The position numbers and the translations under genes were made by a program. A stretch of 64,000 nucleotides of DNA, from assembly GCA_964437445.1 (NCBI GenBank), contig CAYTGR010000014.1:1-64000 (forward strand), given 5' to 3'. Shown piece after piece: positions 49,601 through 57,600 of the stretch. Position 1 is the first letter of the stretch; every line of letters starts with the position of its first letter. The notes beneath the pieces are model-generated. The model did no database searches. It was not told the origin of the DNA and was given only the letters and a program-made list of their open reading frames with translations. This stretch comes from CAYTGR01 sp964437445. GTDB lineage: Bacteria; Chloroflexota; Anaerolineae; B4-G1; SLSP01.

Positions 49601-52177
49601 GGCATTAACAAATGCCAGGTAACTAATAGGGCTGTCGGTAATGTGCCCAAACTCTTCAATGGCGTAATCCAGGATCTCCTTGAGCGGCGCCTCCGCCATC
49701 TGGCTCAACCGCAACAGTGCTCGCTGGCGGATGTCATCCAACTGCATCGCTTTCTCCGCCTGCTTGCGCTCGGTGATATCCAGGAAGGCCCCCTGCGTGG
49801 CCGGCCGCCCCTCGTAGCTGATGATGGAGCTGTACATCATCACATCCATGGCGGTCCCGTCCTTGCGCAGCAAACGGGACTCGTAAGTATCTGGCACCGC
49901 TTCACCGGCAACACGCTGGCGAGCAATGGTCCCCACTCGCTCTCGCTCATCGGGATGGATCAAGTCCAAAATAGAGCGGCCAGCCACTTCCGCCGGATCA
50001 CTGTACCCCAACAGGCGCGCGGCCTCATGGCCCAGGTATTTGATAATCCCATCTTGATGGACGAAAATCCCCACCGCAATGTTGTCCGCTAAAACCCGGA
50101 ACTTTTCCTCCGATTCCCGCAACGCCTGCTCGGCCGCTTTCCGTTCGGTAACATCGCGGCTGTTCACCACAATGCCGGCAATGCCCGCTACGGTAGAAGC
50201 CTGTGCCGAGCCTTCCATGGTGCGCCAGGAGCCGTCTTTATGGCGGAAGATGTACTCGGCGTGAACTACTGCTCCCGGCTGCTGGCCTATCCCGGCCAGC
50301 AAAGCAGCGATCCCCGGCACGGTTTCCGGCGGGATGAATTCCACGACTGAACGGCCAATCAGTTCCTCCGGTTCATAGCCCAGGATGCGTTTGAGGGAGG
50401 GGCTTTGGTAAGCAATCAGGCCTTCAGGGCTGACAATGGTGATCAGATCGGAGGAGTTCTCAATCAGCGCCCGGAACCGCTGTTCATTCTCGTGCAGGGC
50501 GGCCTCCGCCTGGACCCGGTCGGTGATATCGGTGATCAGGCCCTCCAAAGCAACAACGTTGCCTTCTTCATCCTCAATGCCACGTCCCTGCTCCCACACC
50601 CAACGGATGGTGCCATCGCGGTGCACAATACGGTAGGTAGCCTGGTAAGGTTGGTGGGCCTGAAGCGCGGCCTGAACCGTTTCCCAAACAGCGTTCTGAT
50701 CTTCGGGATAGATGAGATCCCCAAAGGAGATTTCTCCGCCCAGCATCAACGCTTCAGGGGCGTAACCAGTGAGCGCCAGGCTGCCCTCACTGACAAACTC
50801 TGCCGGCCAGTCCGGCCGGTTCAACATCCGATAAACCATGCCGACCAGGTTCCCCATCAGGGTCGTCAGACGGCGCTGGCTTTCACGCACAGTGGCCTCC
50901 GCCTGCCGCTGCGCCTCAAACAGTTGCGCGTTTTCCAAGGCCACCGCAATCTGCCCGGCCAGCGTTCGGAAGACATCCAGGTCCGCCTCGGTGAAGTAAC
51001 CAGGAGTATCATGCTGGACGTCAAAAACGCCCAATACTTTGCCTCCCGCGATGGCCGGCACGGCCACTTCCGATTTCGTTTGGGGGAGCAAGGGGTTGGG
51101 CAGGAAATCCGGCTCAGCCGTCACATCGTTTACCAGTACCGGGACCTGAGTCCGGGCAGCGCGGGCTACCAGGCTCTGCTCGGCCAACAACGGGATGCGG
51201 TGTCCCTGCGCCACCATGATCCGCCCCGGTTCACCGTAGCCGGCCCGTAGCTCCAGCGTTTCGCCTTCCAGCGTGTAAACATGCACGTAGTAGAGCCCGA
51301 ACCGCTCCTTGATCAACGGGATCACCGCCTGCAACAACTCATCCGGATCCAGGATGGACTGCACCCGCGCCGCGATCTCTGCCGCCACACTTAACTGCCG
51401 GGTATACCGCTCCCGTTCGGCTTCTGCTCGTTTGCGCTCGGTAATATCTTTGACGGTCCCCAAACTGGCAACCTGTCCGCCCAGCTGCACCAGGCCGACG
51501 GTCATATTGACATCCACGCGGGTGACCCCATCCTTGCGCAGCATCCGCCACTCGTAAGCGGGCGGCACCGGTTCACCGGCCTGCCGGCGCCGATAGCTCT
51601 CCGCCACTTTCGGCAGATCCTCCGGCGCAATCAACCGGGTGAATTCCATCCCGATGATTTCCTCCACGGTGTACCCGACAATGTCAGCAAAGGCCTGGTT
51701 GGCAAAGATCATCTTCGCGTTTTGGATGATAAAAACGCCATCCTGGATATTTTCTGCCAACACGCGGTATTGAGATTCTGACTGGGCGAGGGCTATTTCG
51801 GCCTGTTTGTGTTCGGTGATATCCATCAAGGTAGTCAAATAAGCCGCTTCGCCCTGATAAGTGACCGCCTGTACAACCAGCGATAACCAGACCGGACTGC
51901 CATCGCTCAACCGCCGGCCCCGCATTTCATAATCCTGCACCAGGCCGCGTTCCTGCAAAGTCGCCAACAACGCTGTGCGCTCGGCCGGATCGTAATAGAA
52001 ATCTGGCGTGACATGGCCGACCAGCTCGGCCGGCGGTTTGCCGGCCAGCGCCCCAAAGCGCTCATTGGCGTACAAAACCTGACCGTCCTCGCGGCGGCTG
52101 ATCAGCGCCGCGACCGGTAAGGCCTCCAGCAGCCAATACTGCTGTTCAATCTCCTTGTTGACCTCAACAGCGTTCAT
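43691..52177 (-). CDS. Giant soluble PAS/GAF sensor histidine kinase
   Basis: 2828 residues, one frame, no membrane helix. I count about eleven PAS domains (about 1-130, 131-255, 430-560, 560-685, 685-810, 1326-1450, 1450-1565, 1735-1850, 1850-1975, 1975-2100, 2280-2400) and seven GAF domains (about 256-416, 812-972, 984-1146, 1157-1325, 1566-1731, 2102-2276, 2416-2576). The kinase end has HisKA with His2599 in SHELRTPLN and an HATPase with NLISNAMKF, DSGIGIP and GTGLGLAI. The GAFs at about 984-1146 and 1566-1731 share 429 identical bases. Likely integrates many cytoplasmic signals and phosphorylates the receivers that follow it. Ligands unknown. Start is ATG with GGAG 9 nt upstream. Confidence 0.95.
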   Translation of the reverse strand: MNAVEVNKEIEQQYWLLEALPVAALISRREDGQVLYANERFGALAGKPPAELVGHVTPDFYYDPAERTALLATLQERGLVQDYEMRGRRLSDGSPVWLSLVVQAVTYQGEAAYLTTLMDITEHKQAEIALAQSESQYRVLAENIQDGVFIIQNAKMIFANQAFADIVGYTVEEIIGMEFTRLIAPEDLPKVAESYRRRQAGEPVPPAYEWRMLRKDGVTRVDVNMTVGLVQLGGQVASLGTVKDITERKRAEAERERYTRQLSVAAEIAARVQSILDPDELLQAVIPLIKERFGLYYVHVYTLEGETLELRAGYGEPGRIMVAQGHRIPLLAEQSLVARAARTQVPVLVNDVTAEPDFLPNPLLPQTKSEVAVPAIAGGKVLGVFDVQHDTPGYFTEADLDVFRTLAGQIAVALENAQLFEAQRQAEATVRESQRRLTTLMGNLVGMVYRMLNRPDWPAEFVSEGSLALTGYAPEALMLGGEISFGDLIYPEDQNAVWETVQAALQAHQPYQATYRIVHRDGTIRWVWEQGRGIEDEEGNVVALEGLITDITDRVQAEAALHENEQRFRALIENSSDLITIVSPEGLIAYQSPSLKRILGYEPEELIGRSVVEFIPPETVPGIAALLAGIGQQPGAVVHAEYIFRHKDGSWRTMEGSAQASTVAGIAGIVVNSRDVTERKAAEQALRESEEKFRVLADNIAVGIFVHQDGIIKYLGHEAARLLGYSDPAEVAGRSILDLIHPDERERVGTIARQRVAGEAVPDTYESRLLRKDGTAMDVMMYSSIISYEGRPATQGAFLDITERKQAEKAMQLDDIRQRALLRLSQMAEAPLKEILDYAIEEFGHITDSPISYLAFVNADESVMTMHAWSGGAMAQCKIIDKPIVYPVVTTGLWGEAIRQRRAIITNDYDEPNPWKRGYPQGHVEVKRHMNAPIFDGEHIVMVVGVGNKPEDYTDSDVQQLTLLATGLWQVIQRKQADEERERYTQRLSVAAEIAARVQSILDPDELLQAVIPLIKERFGLYYVHVYTLEGEALKLRAGYGEPGRIMLERGHSIPLEAEKSLVARAARTQEVVVVEDVTAAPDFLPNPLLPETRSEVAVPAIAGGQVIGVFDVQHDVPGYFTEADLDVFRALAGQIATAFQNAQLYTEAQLRLRISQALAGAQTEAAVLDTLAEQATIFPAARVTLHLIDATAEELTTVLVRAAGAESGLSAVIPLGTRFTAKQLPLLRAVGRDRSFVIADATTDPHLDEATRQLLVQQGSASLALLPITAGEEWLGVLSLAAAIPGYFDEAKLALYRALVEEGAVALQAAQLRERAAEAASRFQELVNSALVGIFRTTPAGQVVAANPAMLRILGFDSVAAINKVGLSNLYVDPQERQRLLETLAQGPVTDFEVLFRRADGSVITIALSGRLVYDAAGQPEYLDGTFEDVTERKRAEQALREAEARQRQVLGTVPVSLVVSRVADGTILYANEQFSVMFGKSAADMLGQTTVDLYYDPAERQQVVSTVQTEGRLSHYELRLKRLDDGRMFWSDLSIDPFELEGEPVLLSAFFDITERKQAEAERERFAQRLSVAAEIAARVQSILDPDELLQAVIPLIKERFGLYYVHVYTLEGEALKLRAGYGEPGRIMLERGHSIPLEAEKSLVARAARTQEVVVVEDVTAAPDFLPNPLLPETRSEVAVPAIAGGQVIGVFDVQHDVPGYFTEADLDVFRALAGQIATAFQNASLYVATEASAARNRALLQTVPDMMFVFDAAGIFQDFKAEAGQELLVPPELFLGKPLGTVLPPQIAEPTLKYLKQVLATGEPVTYEYEAPLGETMHSYEARMSRVGTDQALALVRDITERKQAEERIQRSELLLRTVFNSVYDGIFLHTAEGAIVDVNDKILEMYGVSREEATRLSIADDYSSPDNPLDQLGVLWQRVMAGQPQLFEWKAKRPHDGTTFDAEVFLRRVTLGGRDMVLANVRDITERKQAEAAVAGERDFSNALINSLPVIFYLYDQAGSLVRWNRRYEEVLGYTPAEMPQVKVLDTIAELDRALIVARMNEVFTTGYAEAEAHLLSKTGRPVPYLVTGTRLAVGDQVYLVGAGIDLTERKRAEAQRERFVTQLSTAAEISAQVGAILDTDELLDEVIPLLKERFNLYHVHFYVMDEARQELVLRAGYGQVGRIMRQQGFKITLDQEQSLVARAARTRQIALANDVTQDPDFMPNLLLPDTRAEVAVPAMIGDRLLGVFDVQSDQADYFTESDLDVYRTLAGQIANAFQSARLFEQQRQAEAAQREAAEKIRAMFDAMTEGITVTNMMGKIEDLNEATLRLYGYSGRDDLLGRSSMQLFTRPFWSKAAESVRRALETGTSQTAEYRMVRRDGSEFEAEMNAALLRDATGAPSGFVSIIRDITARKRAEEERARLTAQLRTAADISTQVASILDPQALFSRVVSLIKERFDIYHVQVYVVDEETQELVLQAGYGEPGRVMVARGHRIPLNTERSLVARAARTKEVVVVDDVTKSPDHLPNPLLPLTRSEVAVPAVYGDRVLGVFDVQDDEPARFGPAELDVFRTLAGQIATAFQNAGYVEELQHVAERFRELDRLKSEFLANMSHELRTPLNSIIGYAEVLLMGIDGELEGDTLEDVKAIHENGQHLLSMINDVLDLAKIEAGRMVLKMEEVEVDQLLDEVKSSGTGLLRKYQRTEAVELRIASEPDLPLLHADRIRLNQVLNNLISNAMKFTEHGYVQVRAYRSDPWVCIEVADSGIGIPANQLEQIFEKFRQVDGSSKRRAEGTGLGLAITRYLVEMHGGTIEVSSELGKGSVFTVRLPIQTAPADPEGGAG
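47010..47438. repeat. Internal GAF repeat, copy 1
   Basis: 429 bp that appear identical to 48762-49190, 1752 bp (584 codons) apart in the giant kinase gene. Identity ends sharply at a silent T/C difference on one side. This suggests recent duplication or gene conversion. Confidence 0.85.
48762..49190. repeat. Internal GAF repeat, copy 2
   Basis: The partner of 47010-47438, in the same frame and orientation. The flanking PAS and linker sequences differ. Confidence 0.85.
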
Positions 52178-52303
52178 ATAGATCCACTCCTTTGCTTCTA
52201 CTGGCGAAAGCAGTAAACGTCCTGGTAAAATGATGAGTTCAAACTATTTTCTATCATACAACAAATCAGCGGCCTTGTCCGTTCCAGTTCCGTTAAGGCA
52301 CAA

Positions 52304-53410
52304 TTAACGGTCCTGGACCAGGCGGTTGACCAGGGCCAACAACGCCTCCATAGTCACCGGCTTTTCCAGGTAAAAATCAACGTCCAGCTCATTACAGAGC
52401 TCCCGATATTGAGCGTGGCCGGAGATGACGATCACCTGCACTTCGTTCTGTCGGAAGGTCATGAGCTGCTCCTGCAACAAATCGGTGCCCCGCTCATTGC
52501 CGAGGTGAATGTCGCACACAAAAACATCAAAGCGATGCTGAGCCAACAAACTGCGCGCGGCCTGCAGCGTAGTCGCCAGGCTAACCTGATATCCGGCTTT
52601 GGAAAAAGCCTTCCCGTAAAGCCGCTGGAGCGATTCGTCGTCTTCCAATACCAGAACCCGCCAGTGTTTCAAGTTTGCCAGGGCCTGGCAAAGGGTTGCA
52701 GCGGACTCGGGCCGATGGACGAGATCGCTCAACGTCAGGCTACCCAAGGCGCGCAGCTGGCCCAAGAGCTCCGGGGATTCAGGAGGATTCAACAAGACGA
52801 TGCGCGTTGGCGGGCTGAGCTGGTGCGCCCGCCGGATGAAATCCAGCCCATTGAGGGACCCGATGTGCATCCCGGTGACAATCCAGTCAAACTGCTCCCG
52901 CCTGAGGCTATTCAACGCTTCATCCAACAACATCGTGATTTTAACGTAATGTTCTTTGCTTAGCGCCTGGTAGAGCGTGATAGCCTCTTGGGGATCATCT
53001 TCTATGATCAAGACCTGTTGCCGTTTAACCTGGGTTGAAACCGGCGGTAATAACGCCTCCAAAGCTGCCTCGCGGATTTCCGCAATATCCAGGGGCTTCT
53101 GTAAGCAGCGTTGCACCGCCAGGCGCTGGGCGTCGGCGTCACGCCGGCCATAGGCGGTCATCCAGATCACTCTGGTCTCCGGTGCCACTCCCCGGATGGC
53201 TTCCGTCAAGGCCACCCCATCCATCCCTGGCATCCGCAAATCGGTAATGATCAGATCAAACGGAGCCGCACGGAACTTCTCCAGCGCTTCCTGGCCGTCC
53301 CGTGCGGTGACAACCTCGTAATCGGCACCCAGCTTCATCAAGCTCCCGTTAACGACAAAAAGCACTCTTTCGTCATCATCAACAGCCAAAATTCGTTTTG
53401 GGGCGCTCAT
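52304..53410 (-). CDS. Triple receiver protein with degenerate central domain
   Basis: 368 residues from ATG 53410 (GAGGAAA upstream; a TTG one codon earlier is possible). Receiver 1 (about 5-120) is intact: AVDDDERV, LIITDLRMPGMDG, CLQKPL. Receiver 2 (about 130-245) starts with IIEDDPQ but has VTGMHIGSLNG where the acceptor Asp should be (Gly instead) and lacks the Lys. Receiver 3 (about 250-367) is intact: VLEDDES, FVCDIHLGNERG, YLEKPV. Probably a phosphorelay or sequestration protein with the middle domain as a pseudo-receiver. Read just before the giant kinase on the same strand (126-bp gap). Confidence 0.92.
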   Translation of the reverse strand: MSAPKRILAVDDDERVLFVVNGSLMKLGADYEVVTARDGQEALEKFRAAPFDLIITDLRMPGMDGVALTEAIRGVAPETRVIWMTAYGRRDADAQRLAVQRCLQKPLDIAEIREAALEALLPPVSTQVKRQQVLIIEDDPQEAITLYQALSKEHYVKITMLLDEALNSLRREQFDWIVTGMHIGSLNGLDFIRRAHQLSPPTRIVLLNPPESPELLGQLRALGSLTLSDLVHRPESAATLCQALANLKHWRVLVLEDDESLQRLYGKAFSKAGYQVSLATTLQAARSLLAQHRFDVFVCDIHLGNERGTDLLQEQLMTFRQNEVQVIVISGHAQYRELCNELDVDFYLEKPVTMEALLALVNRLVQDR

Positions 53411-53485
53411 CAATGTGTTTCCTCATGTAACTCACGCCAATACAGCCCTTGAAGCCAGGGCGACCTCTTACTATTTTAAAACAAA

Positions 53486-53525
53486 AACCCGCCCTAACGG
53501 TGATGCAGACTGTTAGGGCCGGGTT
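53486..53525 (-). terminator. Terminator of the OmpR-type regulator gene
   Basis: AACCCGCCCTAAC pairs with GTTAGGGCCGGGTT (one bulge). On the minus strand the hairpin is followed by TTTTTGTTTT. Confidence 0.88.
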
Positions 53526-53560
53526 GAATTGGAGCAGGGAATCGTTAGGGTTTGGTTGGC

Positions 53561-54319
53561 TCAGGTTTGTCCGACCCCCTTAGCAACCGGCGAGGCCGGT
53601 GCGCCAGCCGCCCGGAACATGTAGCCGACTCCCCGTACATTGAGCAGGAATTGGGGATTGGCCGGATCAGGTTCCACTTTGCGCCGCAAACCGTAGACAT
53701 ACCACTTGACGATGTCCCGCGCCTCCTGCTCGTGCAAGTCGGTGTACCCCTGCACCGCTTGCGCCAGTTCCGCGGGTGCCAGCACCTTCTCATTATGTTG
53801 CAGCAGATAGACCAGCAGCCGAAACTCGGCCGGGGTCAGCTCCAATAACCGCCCGGCCAACCGCACCTCGTGCTTCTCCAGGTCGGCCTGGAAAAGGCCC
53901 TCCTGGAGCAGCGGCATTTCGCGGGCGGCGGTGCCGGCCAGCCGCCGGCGCCGGCCCTGAGCCTCACGCACGGCCTGACTGAGCTGTTCACGGCTCACCG
54001 GCTTTTTCAGGTAGCCGTCCACCCCTTCCTGGATAGCCGCCATGGCCGATTCCAGCGAAGCGTAGGCGGTGAGGATGATCACCACGGTCTCCGGCCAGCG
54101 CCAGCGGACCTTCTGCAGCAAGTCCTGACCATCCACCCGCCCCCCCAACCGCAAATCCACCACCAGCACGTCAAAGAAAGTGTCCCGTAGCAGTTCCAGC
54201 GCCTCTTCACCGCTGGCGGCAGTCACTGTCTGGTAGCCCTCTGTCTCCAGAATTTGGGCCAGCGTCAGCCGGATGTTTTTCTCATCGTCCACCACCAGGG
54301 CTCGCATAGCATCAGCCAC
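53561..54319 (-). CDS. OmpR-type response regulator
   Basis: 252 residues, GTG start with AAGGAGG 7 nt upstream. Receiver (about 6-120): VVDDEKN, VLVVDLRLGGRVDG, TAYAS, YLKKPV. A winged-helix DNA-binding domain follows (about 150-235): ELTPAEFRLLVYLLQHN, then VKWYVYGLRRKVEPDP and VRGVGYMF. A DNA-binding transcription regulator. It follows the MEDS-PAS kinase gene on the same strand after 331 bp of repeats, and that kinase is its likely partner. Confidence 0.95.
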   Translation of the reverse strand: MADAMRALVVDDEKNIRLTLAQILETEGYQTVTAASGEEALELLRDTFFDVLVVDLRLGGRVDGQDLLQKVRWRWPETVVIILTAYASLESAMAAIQEGVDGYLKKPVSREQLSQAVREAQGRRRRLAGTAAREMPLLQEGLFQADLEKHEVRLAGRLLELTPAEFRLLVYLLQHNEKVLAPAELAQAVQGYTDLHEQEARDIVKWYVYGLRRKVEPDPANPQFLLNVRGVGYMFRAAGAPASPVAKGVGQT

Positions 54320-54362
54320 CTACGTTCCTCCTTGCTTGTTAAGTTTGTTAAGGTAGTAACGG

Positions 54363-54397
54363 GTGAGCAGTGAATAGTGAGCAGTGAGTGGTGAGTA
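54363..54397. repeat. Heptamer array, GTGAGCA family
   Basis: Five 7-bp units (GTGAGCA, GTGAATA, GTGAGCA, GTGAGTG, GTGAGTA). The inverted partner at 54500-54520 is TGCTCAC, CGCTCAC, GGCTCAC. Confidence 0.8.
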
Positions 54398-54499
54398 GTT
54401 TGGAGGTGGCGAACTCTGTACTGCTCATAGTTCTCCTCATAAAATATAGAAACCAGTTAAGGGGTGAGCAGAAAGCAACCGGTAGAAATTCCTGTTTCC

Positions 54500-54520
54500 T
54501 GCTCACCGCTCACGGCTCAC
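54500..54520. repeat. Heptamer array, TGCTCAC (inverse of GTGAGCA)
   Basis: Three 7-bp units, inverse orientation to the array at 54363-54397. Confidence 0.7.
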
Positions 54521-54616
54521 ATTTTCATCCCACGGCTGGTAAACGCCCGTTCATGGGGAATTCCCCTGAAAGCCAGATTTAACACAAAAACGCGGAGGCC
54601 GCAGAGTCCTCTTCTT

Positions 54617-54651
54617 CGCCATTCGCCATTCGCCATTCGCTATTCGCTATT
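54617..54651. repeat. Heptamer array, CGCCATT family, at a stop codon
   Basis: Five 7-bp units (CGCCATT three times, CGCTATT twice). The last base belongs to the TGA stop of the MEDS-PAS kinase on the minus strand. The same unit family occurs in frame in the CHAT-FGE gene at 586-620. Confidence 0.85.
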
Positions 54652-57600
54652 CACCCAGGCCGGACCGGCAGCCAGACGATAAAGGTGCTCCCCTGCCCCG
54701 GCTGGCTCTCCACTTCAATGCGCCCGCCATGCTGTTCCACAATCCCGGCGCTGATCGCTAACCCCAACCCGGTTCCCCCGGCTTTGGTGCTGTAAAAAGG
54801 TTCAAAGATGTGGGGCATCACCTCAGGCGCGATCCCGGTCCCCGTATCGCTAAACTGGACGGCGACACGCGGTGGGGCGGGGAGCAGCTGTGTCTTGATC
54901 TCCAACTGGCCGCCCTCAGGCATGGCAGCGACGGCGTTCAGCAGCAGATTCCAAAACACCTGCTTGACTCGCTCCGGCACAACCAACAGGGTGGGCAGGT
55001 CAGGGGCCGGCGACCAGACCAGCACGACACGATTATCACGGCAAAGTTTGTGGCTTAATTCCAACACCTCTTCCACCAGTTGGTTGATGTCGGCCGGCTC
55101 TTTTTCTTCGGATTCCGGGCGGTAGAGATCGCCCATCCGGGCCACAATGCGGGCGATACGCCGCACTTCTTCAGCGGCGATCTGCAGGTAGGGACCGGCC
55201 GGCTGACCTTCCAACAACGCCTCCTGGGCCAACCCCAGACCGCCCAGGATAGATTGTAGCGGGTTGTTGATCTCATGAGCCACTGAAGCAGCCAGCCGGC
55301 CGGCCAGCGCCAGCCGCTCCACCCGGATCAGATCCTGCTCCAGCTGCTTACGCTGGGTGATATCCCGCGCAATCCCGCTGATGGCTGTCACCGCGCCCAG
55401 CTCGTCTTTGATCGGGGAGAAGGAGACAGAGAGATAAAGCCGCTCTTCCGGCAACTCCAAGGCCCATTCAAACGTACAAGGGGCCCCCGTCTCAATCACC
55501 TGGCGGCTCTTGAGCCGATAGACCGCCAGAGAGTCAGGCGGCAATGCTTCCACCACCGGCCGCCCCAACATGTTGGTCGCGGACCAGCCGTAACGCTCCG
55601 GCACGTGCAAGAAGGTAAATCGCTCTTCCGGCAAACCGATCATGAAAATAAGATCGTCCGCCGAGGCAATGAGCGCACTCAACCGCTGTTCAGAGGCACG
55701 CAACGCCTCTTCCATCCACCGGCGCTCAGTGATGTCTTGCGCCGCGCCTAAGATCCGTACCACCTGCCGGCCGCTGGCATCCCAAACCGGGCGTTCGTGC
55801 TGGCGCAGCCAGCGAAGCTCGCCCTGCCTGGTGATGATCCGGAACTGGCTGACCTGTTGCTGACCGGCCAACAACAGCTGGAGATTCAGATGTAGGATAG
55901 GCAGGTCGTCAGGGGCCACCAGGGCCGCCAGCCCCCCCGCCGCTTCCAGTTCGTCCGGCGTGTAACCGGTGATCCGGGTAAAAGCATCCGTCACCCATTC
56001 AAAGTGCAGATGGCCTTCAGCATCTACCGTCAGGGCATAAGCATAATCCGAAGTCAACTCTGAGACCGCCTGATATTGCTGCCGGGAGTAGCGCAGGGCC
56101 TGTTCCATCCGCCGCTGTTCGGTGACATCCATCCCAATGCCGATCAGGTACTCCGGCACTCCCTGGGCATCCCGCAACACCGTATCAGACCAGGCAATGA
56201 GACGGCGACTACCGTCGCGCAGCAGACAATCGTTCTCATGGTATTGCGGGGCCGCCCCGGCCAGCAGATCGGCAAACCGCTCTTTGACCAGTTCTTGCTG
56301 TTCCGGCGGGACCAGTACCTCCCAGAAACAACGCCCTTGCAATTCGGCGGTTGTCCAGCCGGTCATCTGCTCGTTGGTCCGGTTCAGACGCACCACCCGG
56401 CCCTGCCGATCTATCACGTCCAGCAAAACGCCAGCGCTGTCCAGCACGGCCGCGGTAAAGTCACGTTCCTGTCGCAGGGTTTCTTCCATTTGCCGGCGGT
56501 CGGTAATATCTTCCCCGATGCTGGCAACAGCGGTGATCCGCCCCTGCGGATCGCGTAACACGGCATTGTTCCAGGCAGTCAGCCGGCGTTCTCCGGCCCG
56601 GGTTACAATGGCATTCTCATAATAGGGCGGGATGATCCCCTCTGCCAGGCCTTGGCGGAACATTGCTCTCACCGTTTCACGTTGGTCGGCGGGCACAAAA
56701 TAATCAAACCAGTTACACCCGCTGACTTCCTCCCATTGCCAGCCGGTCAGCTCCAGCACGAACTGATTGCAAAAAGTAAGCCCCCCTTCCTCGTCCAGGA
56801 TCACCGCCGCCATCCGCACGTTATCTAACAGCTTGCGGAAACGCTGCTCCGAGGCCCGGCGCGCTTCCTCGGCCCGCTTGCGTTCGGTGATGTCGGTCAA
56901 CACCGAGAGGAGTCCCACCACCCGATCGCCCTCTAACAAAGGCTGGGCACTGACCAAAACAGAGATTTTGTCACCCCCTGTCGTCACCAGTTCCACCTCA
57001 TCCTGGCTGGCAACGCCAGGCCGGTGAGGGAGAACTTCCGCCGCCCCCGGAGCGCGGGATTCCGGCGCTAAGAGCTGGCCCCAGGAACGCCCCCTGAGCG
57101 CCTCCGGCGTTGTGCCGAGCATGGCCGCGGCACTGGCATTAGCAAAGGTAATGTGCCCCCCGGCATCCTCCAGGATGATCCCCTCCTGCATCCCCTGGAC
57201 AATGGTCTCATTGAAGGCACGCAGCCGTTCGGTCTCCTGGTAGAGACGCGCGTTTTCCACCGCGGACGCGGCCGCGGCGGCCAGCGGCTCAATCGCCTCC
57301 AGGTCCTCCCCACTGAAGCGAGCCAGTTCAGTATCCAACGCCTCCAGCACTCCGATGACGCGCCCGTGAACCCGCAACGGTACGCTCAGAATGGAGCGCA
57401 TGATTAATCCCACCTGCCGGTCGACACCCATAAAGTGGCGGCCATCCTGCACAGCGTCGGAAACGATCAGCCCCTCATTGTGCTGAAGTGTCCACCCCAC
57501 CAGTCCCTGACCAGGCTTCAGCCGCCAGCCGATCACCTGTTCATAACCGTAGCCGGTCGCCTGGCGACAAACCGCCTCGCCAGTCTGCGGATCAACCAGC

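Larger units (their letters stand above)
54320..54650. other. Repeat-filled intergenic region
   Basis: 331 bp without a gene. It holds heptamer arrays at 54363-54397, 54500-54520 and 54617-54651 and a repeat fragment at 54587-54610 of the CACCGCAGAG type. Confidence 0.7.

Noticed and set aside
54320..54650. CRISPR array
   Set aside because: The repeats are 7 bp with no spacers between them.
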